From positions 1 to 26,687 of the IMG/VR virus record IMGVR_UViG_3300043395_002028: 26,687 nucleotides of DNA. The stretch is one strand, 5' to 3'. Origin of the DNA: a virus. The notes beneath the pieces were generated by a model. That model worked only from the letters and a program-made list of their open reading frames with translations. It ran no database searches and was not told the origin of the DNA. The position numbers and the translations under genes were made by a program. This document shows positions 6,267 to 12,864 of this stretch, piece after piece; positions within the stretch are counted from its first letter, which is position 1, and each line of letters begins with the position of its first letter.

Positions 6267-8218
6267 CAGTAAAAATACTTATAAAGCGTGGAACTGAAAC
6301 ACAATGGACAAATTCTACAACAGCACTTATGTCTGGAGAACTGGGCCTTGACACAACTAATAATATTCTTAAAGTTGGAAACGGATCAACTCTTTGGAAT
6401 AGTCTTCCTGGAATACAATTAAGTTCTCAACAAGTTTCAGAATTAGCACAGGATGCAGTAGCGCAGGCATTTGCTAATGGAGTTCATTCTAATATAGTTG
6501 TTACATATAATGATAATGGAAATTCAATAAGCCTTGCTACAGGACCAGATGTTGTTACTACAACAAGTTTAAATAATACTTTAACAAATTCTACTACTGG
6601 ATATGTTCCTATATCAGATGTAGGAAGTGTAGATGGCGTTGCCCCGCTTGATTCAAATTCTTTAATTCCAGATGCATATATTCCATCAACAATAACAAGA
6701 GACTCTGAGTTATCTACTCATAATTCCGCAACAACCAATGTTCATGGTATTTCAAATACAGCAGACCTTTTAAATACATCTAATACAAAAACAGTGACAA
6801 ATAAAACAATTGGCGCAGGCGGATTAGCATTTAATAGTGGAGCAAATTCTAGTTCAATATATACAGAAGGCAATGATATGTCTGTATATGCAAATGCTAA
6901 CCTATATTTAAATGGAAATGCAAATATTGTTTTACAGCCAGCGACTGGATCCACAGCAAGTGTTAAGGGTGATGTAATAATTACATCTAACGCATCTCAA
7001 TCTCTTAATAATAAAACATTGGCATCTCCTACTTTTACTGGAATTCCAGTTGCACCAACAGCAGCATCTAATACTAATACAACACAGGTTGCAACAACAG
7101 AGTTTGTTCAGTCTTTAATCAGTAATCTTGTAGATAATGCTCCTAGCGTTTTAAATACATTAAATGAACTTTCTGCTGCAATTGGAAATGATGCAAATTA
7201 TGCAACAACTGTAACTAATGCATTAGCCTTAAAAGCTCCTCTTGCCTCACCAACATTTACAGGAACTGTTTCTGGAATAACTAAAGATATGGTAGGGCTT
7301 GCAAATGTAAATAATACATCAGATGCACTTAAGCCAATATCTTTAGCAACTCAGGCAGCTTTAGATGATAAATTAAATTCAAATGTAGCAGCAGTAACAT
7401 ATGTAACTCAAACATCTGCAGCAAATACATATGCAACAATTATGAATCCAACATTTTCTGGAACCGTTTCTGGAATTACAAAATCTATGGTCGGACTTGA
7501 AAATGTTGATAATACATCTGATGCAAATAAACCTATATCAACTTCAACTCAAGCAGCACTTGATGCTAAACTAAATCTTGTAGAACCTTCTATTGATTAT
7601 TATGTTACAAATTCTGGTTCTGGTGCGTATTTAGTTAATGGTGTATCAAATGGAACAATTTATTTTGAAAAAGGTAAAAAATATAGAATTCATGTAAATG
7701 CTACTGGTCATCCATTCTGGATTCAAACAGTGTCTGGAGCATATAGCGCAGGAAATATTTATAGTACTGGTATTACTAATAATGGAACCCAAAACGGACA
7801 TATTCTAGTTGAGCTTCCTCAAAATGCCCCACAGCTATATTACGTATGCCAATTTCATTCAATGATGGCGGGATCAATAAATACAGCAACTACTCAATAT
7901 GATAATACTTACATACCAATAACGGGTACAACTAGAACAATTTCCTCTTCTACAGATAAGTATAATATCCTTGAGTTTTCATCTGGAAGCCCAATTACAG
8001 TAACTATTCCAAACGATACGCAAGATTCTGGTTGGAGCATAGGGTCTTCTGTGGAAATAAGACAGGTTGGAACTGGACAAATTGTAATTCAAAAAGATGC
8101 GGCAGTTACATATAATGCTCCAGATAATCAATTTAAAACAAGAACTCAATGGAGTTCGTTAATATTAGAAAAACGTGCAGCCAATACTTGGCTTGTCACT
8201 GGTGATTCTACCGCATAA
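6263..8218 (+). CDS. Large modular tail fibre with cupredoxin-like domain
   Basis: 651 residues. The first ~52 residues (MTVKILIKRGTETQW...GELGLDTTNNILKVGNGSTLW) match the Mtd/hyaluronidase-type N-terminal fibre domain. Then come modules shared with the fibre at 10192-11703, two copies of a phage-fibre repeat (GITKDMVGLANVNNTSDALKP and GITKSMVGLENVDNTSDANKP, about 345-425), and a plastocyanin-like domain (about 445-550). That domain has GHPFWI (H483) and YYVCQFHSMMAGSI (C529, H532, M534/M535), the ligand pattern of a type 1 copper site. A beta-rich C-terminal domain (about 560-651) may be the receptor-binding tip. Cupredoxin-like domains of this kind are known in aquatic phage fibres; copper loading is inferred. 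ATA isoleucine codons are frequent, about 20 of 52 by eye. Confidence 0.87.
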   Translation: MTVKILIKRGTETQWTNSTTALMSGELGLDTTNNILKVGNGSTLWNSLPGIQLSSQQVSELAQDAVAQAFANGVHSNIVVTYNDNGNSISLATGPDVVTTTSLNNTLTNSTTGYVPISDVGSVDGVAPLDSNSLIPDAYIPSTITRDSELSTHNSATTNVHGISNTADLLNTSNTKTVTNKTIGAGGLAFNSGANSSSIYTEGNDMSVYANANLYLNGNANIVLQPATGSTASVKGDVIITSNASQSLNNKTLASPTFTGIPVAPTAASNTNTTQVATTEFVQSLISNLVDNAPSVLNTLNELSAAIGNDANYATTVTNALALKAPLASPTFTGTVSGITKDMVGLANVNNTSDALKPISLATQAALDDKLNSNVAAVTYVTQTSAANTYATIMNPTFSGTVSGITKSMVGLENVDNTSDANKPISTSTQAALDAKLNLVEPSIDYYVTNSGSGAYLVNGVSNGTIYFEKGKKYRIHVNATGHPFWIQTVSGAYSAGNIYSTGITNNGTQNGHILVELPQNAPQLYYVCQFHSMMAGSINTATTQYDNTYIPITGTTRTISSSTDKYNILEFSSGSPITVTIPNDTQDSGWSIGSSVEIRQVGTGQIVIQKDAAVTYNAPDNQFKTRTQWSSLILEKRAANTWLVTGDSTA

Positions 8219-8228
8219 GGAGAAATAA

Positions 8229-8465
8229 ATGACAGATCAACCAACCCCAATCCCAACACCAACACCAATTAAGTTGGCTTTTATTTTAGATGGAAGAGTT
8301 CAAGAAATGCTTAATACTGATAGTAGATTAGCTGCAATTTTTTTAAGTGAACCAATTATTGTAGATATTTCTGGCAAACAAATCAAGTTACAGTCCTCTT
8401 ACAATCCAGATAATGGAGAATTTACTGATCCAGTGTTTGATCAGGATGGTAATCTTATAGGATAA
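8229..8465 (+). CDS. Small hypothetical phage protein
   Basis: 78 residues. A Pro/Thr-rich N-terminus (PTPIPTPTPIK) is followed by a compact domain with KLAFILDGRVQEML, LAAIFLSEPIIVDIS and a final acidic SYNPDNGEFTDPVFDQDG. Short proteins with this pattern sit beside fibre genes in aquatic phages, but I know no function. It has a clear AAGGAG site and overlaps the next gene at TAATG. Confidence 0.65.
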   Translation: MTDQPTPIPTPTPIKLAFILDGRVQEMLNTDSRLAAIFLSEPIIVDISGKQIKLQSSYNPDNGEFTDPVFDQDGNLIG

Positions 8466-9910
8466 TGAAAAGATTAAGCAGAAAAAGAATTATAAATACA
8501 CGACTTCGTGCATTTACATCTTTTTCTGATAATTTTTCATCTGCTTCATTAAAAAGTGGATGGAAATCTTTATCTGGATCTTGGACTTCTGGTGGAAATT
8601 TACTGACAGCGTCATCAGTTAATTCTTTAATATCTATTCCATTATCAAAATCAGATTGTACTATAACTGCAACACTTCCTTCAGGTACAGGAATGGGCGT
8701 ATATTTTTGGGGACTAGATGCAAATAATTATTGGGCATCTTATGCAGTTTCTTCTGGAACTACCACTTCAACATGTACAAATAATGCATGTAATGGAACT
8801 GAAAATTATACTGTGACTCAAAACTGTTCATGTTATCAGTCTGGCACAACAACACAATCAACTTGCAATAATGGAGCATGTTCTGGGTCAGAAAATTTTA
8901 CTGATTATAGAAGTTGTTCGTGCAGTGCAGTAAGTGTTTCAAATTGTAATAATGGATCTTGCTCAGGATCAGAAAATTATACCGCTACAAGATCATGCTC
9001 GTGTGGTCCAGGACCATCAAATTGTAATAATGGTTCATGTTCAGGAGCAGAATTGTTTGCAGACTATAGAACTTGTTCATGTTACTATTCTGGTGGAGTT
9101 TGTTCATATACTGCTGGATCTACGACATATACATCTTTAGGCTGCTATTCAGCTTTTTCTGGATGTAATTCTGGAACAGAAACTTCATGTAATGGTCCAG
9201 GTGGATTGAATGTGTGCGGATGTCCTTGCGGACAAAGCAAAGTATGTTGTTATACAGTAACAACTACTAGCGGATATTATAACTGTGCAGTTGGATGTTC
9301 TTATAATGGACAATATAATTCTCAATGTTATTTTAATTCTACCTGTAATAGCGGAGCTTGTTCAGGCGGAGAATGGTTTACAAATAGCAGAAGCTGCTCG
9401 TGTCCCTCAGTTTCAAATTGCAATAACGGATCATGTTCTGGAACAGAAAACTATACTGCAACAAGAAGTTGCTCATGTTCTTCGGTAAATGTTTCAAATT
9501 GTAATAGTGGAGCATGTAATGGCGGAGAATTTTTTACAAATACTCGAAGCTGCTCATGTCCAACAGTTCCAGTATATGCCTCTACATGTAATAATGGTGC
9601 ATGTAGCGGAACATATAGTTTTACAGCAACTAGAAACTGCTCTTGCACAACAACATATAGCAGAAAGCTAAGAACAGTAAAAGTAATTAATGGAGTTCAA
9701 TCGACTGTATCTGAATTTAATATCTCCTCTTTACCAACATCTATTCAAATAGTTACATCTGGCACTTCAGTCTCAGTAAGTGGATCTGGATCTTCTGCAA
9801 ATTATACAAATTCAGACGGGACAACAAATAAGAATTTTGGTATAATCAGAGTAAGCGGCGGATCAGAAGAGATTTCGTCAATTTCAAACTTTACAGCAAC
9901 GGTGGCATAA
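8465..9910 (+). CDS. Cysteine-rich repeat adhesin, repeats apparently inserted in a jelly-roll domain
   Basis: 481 residues with about 45 cysteines. Residues about 18-95 (FSDNFSSASLKSGW..., GTGMGVYFWGLDANNYWASY) look like the first half of a concanavalin-A-like/DUF1080-type jelly-roll. Residues about 398-481 (RKLRTVKVINGVQSTVSEF..., NFGIIRVSGGSEE) look like its second half. Between them lie eight 20-residue repeats, C-x4-C-x11-C-x-C with consensus CNNG[AS]CSG-x-E-x-[FY]T-x-x-RSCSC, starting at C104 and ending at C394. A separate 12-cysteine segment of about 80 residues sits between repeats 4 and 5. No signal peptide is seen, as expected for a virion protein. Disulfides would form after release. 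Probably a surface adhesin; the receptor is unknown and I do not recognise the repeat family. Confidence 0.8.
   Translation: MKRLSRKRIINTRLRAFTSFSDNFSSASLKSGWKSLSGSWTSGGNLLTASSVNSLISIPLSKSDCTITATLPSGTGMGVYFWGLDANNYWASYAVSSGTTTSTCTNNACNGTENYTVTQNCSCYQSGTTTQSTCNNGACSGSENFTDYRSCSCSAVSVSNCNNGSCSGSENYTATRSCSCGPGPSNCNNGSCSGAELFADYRTCSCYYSGGVCSYTAGSTTYTSLGCYSAFSGCNSGTETSCNGPGGLNVCGCPCGQSKVCCYTVTTTSGYYNCAVGCSYNGQYNSQCYFNSTCNSGACSGGEWFTNSRSCSCPSVSNCNNGSCSGTENYTATRSCSCSSVNVSNCNSGACNGGEFFTNTRSCSCPTVPVYASTCNNGACSGTYSFTATRNCSCTTTYSRKLRTVKVINGVQSTVSEFNISSLPTSIQIVTSGTSVSVSGSGSSANYTNSDGTTNKNFGIIRVSGGSEEISSISNFTATVA
8774..9646 (+). repeat. Eight cysteine-rich coding repeats with one interruption
   Basis: Repeat cores of about 60 bases with spacers of variable length. 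The encoded copies tend to alternate between a form with YTATR and one with F-[TA]-[DN]-x-R, suggesting a two-repeat unit. Synonymous codons differ between copies, so the array is not a recent DNA-level expansion. The interruption runs from about 9080 to 9340. Confidence 0.85.
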
Positions 9911-9911
9911 A

Positions 9912-10157
9912 ATGACAGATCCATATAATAGACCAGCCAGACCCTGGGACCTATTTAATAAAAATCTTGGTCGAGTAGAAGACGTAATATCTAAAAAAAG
10001 ACTAGAAATATGTAAAAACTGCGACAGGTTCTTATCCTTGACTACACAATGTTTAGAATGTGGATGTATTATGAATCTAAAAACTAAGCTTCCTAATGCA
10101 GAATGTCCACTTCATAAGTGGGGCCAAGAGCAAGTTCCAATTGATAGAGAGATATAA
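9912..10157 (+). CDS. Small zinc-ribbon-like phage protein
   Basis: 81 residues. RPWDLFNKN near the N-terminus is followed by CKNC (C34, C37), CLECGC (C47, C50, C52) and ECPLHKW (C65), a treble-clef or zinc-ribbon-like arrangement. Small proteins with this RPWDLF...C-x2-C...C-x2-C-G-C...CP-x3-W layout are widespread in aquatic phages without known function. The start lies one base after the stop of the cysteine-repeat gene, so the two are co-translated. A thiol- or metal-related helper role is possible but only suggested by position. Confidence 0.75.
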   Translation: MTDPYNRPARPWDLFNKNLGRVEDVISKKRLEICKNCDRFLSLTTQCLECGCIMNLKTKLPNAECPLHKWGQEQVPIDREI

Positions 10158-10170
10158 ATAGCGGTATAAT
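10141..10170 (+). promoter_or_regulatory. Promoter for the fibre gene at 10192
   Basis: TTGATA (10141-10146), an 18-base spacer and TATAAT (10165-10170). The predicted start at about 10177 falls on the GAAGGAG ribosome site, leaving a leader of about 15 bases. Confidence 0.55.
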
Positions 10171-10191
10171 TAGGGAAGGAGTACACAGTAT

Positions 10192-11703
10192 ATGGCAGTA
10201 AATTTCCCAACTAGTTTGGACAATTTTACCAACCCTTCTTCTAATAGTTCGGTTGCTAATCCTTCACATTCTCAACAGCATGCTGATGCCAATGATGCCA
10301 TAGAGGCCCTTGAAGCCAAGGTAGGTATTACTGGTTCTAGTGTTGTAACTAGCCATGACTATAAAATTTCTCAATTAGAGTCTTTAGTAACATCTGCTGT
10401 AGCAGGCGCAAAATCAATATATCAAGATGTAAGAAATCAAAGTGGGAATTCTTTAGATAAAGCAACCCCTGTATATGTTAGTGGATCTGAGGGGGCATCT
10501 GGAAAGATGCTTATATCTCCATCTTCAAATGCTACAGAATCGATGTCCTCAAAAACAATGGGGCTTACCTCATCTACAATTGCAAATAATACTAATGGTC
10601 AAGTTATTTCTGAAGGAATTCTTGAAGGAATTGATACAACTGGAGCGGCAGACGGAGACCCAGTTTGGCTTGGAGTAAATGGAGCAAAAATATATGGACT
10701 TGCAAATAAGCCAGTAGCTCCAGCACATTTAGTATTTTTAGGTATAGTAATTAGAGGCGGTCACTTAAATACTGGATCTATGTATGTTAAGATCCAAAAC
10801 GGTTTTGAAATAGAAGAACTTCATAATGTATTAATTACTAATAAACAAAATAATCAAGTTTTAAGGTATGACTCTACTTCTGGTTTATGGAAAAATCAAA
10901 CAATTGACAACCTATTTGAACCAGCAGGAGCAATAGCAACACATTCTGCATTAACTACCAATATTCATGGTATTGCAGATACTTCTCTTTTAGCAACAAA
11001 ATCCTATGCAGATACTGCAGTTTCAACTGCAATAACTGCAATTATCAATTCTGCTCCAGCTACATTGGATACTTTAAATGAATTGGCTACAGCATTGGCA
11101 AATGATCCAAATTTTGCAACAACAATATCAAATGCTTTAGCATTAAAAGCTCCACTAGCAAATCCAGCTCTAACTGGAACTCCAACAGCTCCAACAGCTA
11201 GTGCTGGAACAAATACTACTCAAATAGCCACAACTGCCTTTGTAAAGACATCATCTGATAATGCTGTAGCTACTGCAAACCTTTATACGGATTCTGCCGT
11301 AACCTCTTTAGGTAATAGCGCAGCTCTACTTTATGTTCCAATTTCCGATGTAGGTCAACCAGACGGGGTAGCCTCCCTTGACTCCCTTGGAAAAGTACCA
11401 AATACTCAACTAAATATTGATGAAAGAATTCAAGATGTAGCTGCTGGAATGATAACTTCAGCTACTCATAGCAATATAACTGTATCTTATGATGATAATA
11501 ATGGTAGACTTAGTTTTACTGGAATACCTCTTACCCAAGAGCAGGTTCAGGACCATGTGGCTCCATTATTTACACATGCATTTCATACAAATGTAAGTGC
11601 TTCATATGATGATGAAAACAATAGAATTGTTTTAGCTTCATCTGGTGGTGGAGGTTCTGGCGGTGGAGTTGGAACTAATATTGCTTGGTGGCTAGGAGTA
11701 TAA
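10192..11703 (+). CDS. Modular tail fibre
   Basis: 503 residues. The N-terminus (MAVNFPTSLDNFTNPS...HADANDAIEALEAKVG, 1-46) is a typical fibre attachment domain. Residues about 60-240 form a domain with GNSLDKATPVYVSG and an ADGDPVWLGVNG core, seen in other fibres. The rest reuses modules of the fibre at 6263-8218 in a different order: TNIHGI, TLDTLNEL, TPTAPTASAGTNTTQIATTAF, YVPISDVG, and two HSN/HTN-x-x-x-SYDD units. It ends in a Gly/Ser-rich linker and a WWLGV tail. ATA codons are frequent. Likely a second adhesin, co-packaged with or alternative to the first; its exact place is inferred. Confidence 0.82.
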   Translation: MAVNFPTSLDNFTNPSSNSSVANPSHSQQHADANDAIEALEAKVGITGSSVVTSHDYKISQLESLVTSAVAGAKSIYQDVRNQSGNSLDKATPVYVSGSEGASGKMLISPSSNATESMSSKTMGLTSSTIANNTNGQVISEGILEGIDTTGAADGDPVWLGVNGAKIYGLANKPVAPAHLVFLGIVIRGGHLNTGSMYVKIQNGFEIEELHNVLITNKQNNQVLRYDSTSGLWKNQTIDNLFEPAGAIATHSALTTNIHGIADTSLLATKSYADTAVSTAITAIINSAPATLDTLNELATALANDPNFATTISNALALKAPLANPALTGTPTAPTASAGTNTTQIATTAFVKTSSDNAVATANLYTDSAVTSLGNSAALLYVPISDVGQPDGVASLDSLGKVPNTQLNIDERIQDVAAGMITSATHSNITVSYDDNNGRLSFTGIPLTQEQVQDHVAPLFTHAFHTNVSASYDDENNRIVLASSGGGGSGGGVGTNIAWWLGV

Positions 11704-11725
11704 ATGAAAAAAATAGGAGAAAATA

Positions 11726-12064
11726 ATGGCTGGAATTGAAAATCTAGAAGTTGTTCATGATTCAAGTGGACATGCTTATGGTACATCTGGAATAAAAGCG
11801 TTTACTGCACCATCTAGTTATTTGATATCAGTTATTGCTACCAATACAACAAGCTTAGACGGACATATATATGTTTATGTAATTCCAGAAGGCTCTACAA
11901 ATTATGCAAGTCCAAATAATTGGGCTCCAATAGCATATAATTTACCACTACCATCAAATAATAGTTATGAGACATTTAGATTTGGAATCAACTTTTCAGA
12001 TGAAGTTTGGGTGGCGGGTTCAGCTGGAATGAGATATTTTGTGCAAGGAATAAATCAGGTTTAA
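11726..12064 (+). CDS. Small beta-rich structural protein
   Basis: 112 residues. The strand pattern (APSSYLISVIATNTTS, HIYVYVIPEG, and a final VWVAGSAGMRYFVQGI) is that of a small jelly-roll or Ig-like virion domain. It shares the [VL]-S-V-[IL]-ATN signature with the next gene, so the two look paralogous. It has a TAGGAG site upstream and tight spacing on both sides. Probably a fibre-tip or baseplate accessory; no enzymatic motif is visible. Confidence 0.62.
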   Translation: MAGIENLEVVHDSSGHAYGTSGIKAFTAPSSYLISVIATNTTSLDGHIYVYVIPEGSTNYASPNNWAPIAYNLPLPSNNSYETFRFGINFSDEVWVAGSAGMRYFVQGINQV

Positions 12065-12075
12065 GGAGAAAATAA

Positions 12076-12504
12076 ATGCCAGGATACGCATACCCAGTAG
12101 AAGCCTCTAGTTCAGAAGGCGGAACAATTAAAAGTATTAGTTATAAAGTAACTAATCTAACTACCCCAACAACTACTTTTTATACAGCTACAGCTAAGAC
12201 AAAAGTCCTATCTGTACTTGCTACAAATTCTAGAGGATCAATCTTGCCAGTAAAACTACATGTTTTTAGAGATATAGATGATTCTGTAAGTTTAGTATCA
12301 GAAAATAGAGTTTTAAAACAGCGCTATTTGGTGCAAGAGTTAATTTCAGGAGACTATAGGTCTGATCATCTTCAAGATCCCGCTCCTAAAAGACATAAGC
12401 CAATAGCAGAATTTGTTTTAAACCAGGGAGATGGTTTAAGGGCTACCTGTCCAATAGCAGACGTAGTTACCTTAACTGTAACCCTAAAAGAAGGAATAAA
12501 CTAA
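12076..12504 (+). CDS. Beta-rich structural protein, paralog of the preceding one
   Basis: 142 residues. TKVLSVLATNSRG aligns with LISVIATNTTS of the preceding protein, and a late strand with ADVVTLTVTLKEG corresponds to its ending. A basic loop (about 90-112, DYRSDHLQDPAPKRHK) has no match in the paralog. AAGGAG lies upstream. Likely a surface or baseplate component; function unknown. Confidence 0.6.
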   Translation: MPGYAYPVEASSSEGGTIKSISYKVTNLTTPTTTFYTATAKTKVLSVLATNSRGSILPVKLHVFRDIDDSVSLVSENRVLKQRYLVQELISGDYRSDHLQDPAPKRHKPIAEFVLNQGDGLRATCPIADVVTLTVTLKEGIN

Positions 12505-12526
12505 GAATTATTACCCCATGCCTATA

Positions 12527-12555
12527 TTGCTAGTGAAAGTGTGGTGTGATATAAT
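12527..12555 (+). promoter_or_regulatory. Promoter for the large fibre operon
   Basis: TTGCTA (12527-12532), a 17-base spacer and TATAAT (12550-12555) with TG one base upstream (extended -10). The predicted start at about 12562 sits on CAGGAG, a ribosome site for an ATG at 12573. Confidence 0.68.
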
Positions 12556-12572
12556 CGCAACAGGAGAAGTAA

Positions 12573-12626
12573 ATGGTAAATGGCAGTTCAAATATGGAGA
12601 CGGTAGTCTATGGCAACTCTAATTGA
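12573..12626 (+). CDS. Possible 17-residue leader peptide
   Basis: An ATG 6 bases after AGGAG opens a 17-codon frame that ends at TGA 12624-12626, overlapping the first codons of the next gene in another frame. It has the best ribosome site after the 12527 promoter, so ribosomes may load here and reinitiate at 12610. It could equally be a chance frame or the trace of a sequencing indel. Confidence 0.25.
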   Translation: MVNGSSNMETVVYGNSN

Positions 12627-12864
12627 AGTAGACGCATCGTCACCGACCCTTGAAGACTTAGTAGATAAAACATTCTATGGTCTCAAGATGAATCCTGAAA
12701 CAGGTCAAGCTTATATAGATGTAATAAATGGAGATGCTCCAATAAGTCTTCCTGGATTGTCTGGAACAAGATCGGTAACATATTTAAACTGGTTATGGAG
12801 CTATAATACATTTATCTACAACTTCAATTCTAATACAGGAAGATTACTTTTGGAGGTCTTATAA
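12610..12864 (+). CDS. Small structural protein upstream of the giant fibre
   Basis: 84 residues: MATLIEVDASSPTLEDLV, then a YGLKMNPETGQAYIDVINGD core and a C-terminal WLWSYNTFIYNFNSNTGRL segment. The in-frame region upstream is closed by TAG (12604-12606), so the start is 12610, with GGAG 10 bases before it. Its end carries the GGAGG site of the 1194-residue fibre and overlaps it at TAATG. It may be a fibre partner or assembly factor; I do not recognise a named family. Confidence 0.6.
   Translation: MATLIEVDASSPTLEDLVDKTFYGLKMNPETGQAYIDVINGDAPISLPGLSGTRSVTYLNWLWSYNTFIYNFNSNTGRLLLEVL

Noticed and set aside
8774-9646. Cysteine-repeat gene as a recombination artefact or low-complexity misassembly
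   Set aside because: The frame is open throughout, the copies use different synonymous codons, and both flanks are meaningful protein sequence.
12580-12612. Amber (TAG) recoding that would extend the 12610 protein upstream
   Set aside because: The long genes contain no in-frame TAG and the portal ends in TAG, so there is no sign of a recoded genetic code; the upstream frame is only eight codons long.
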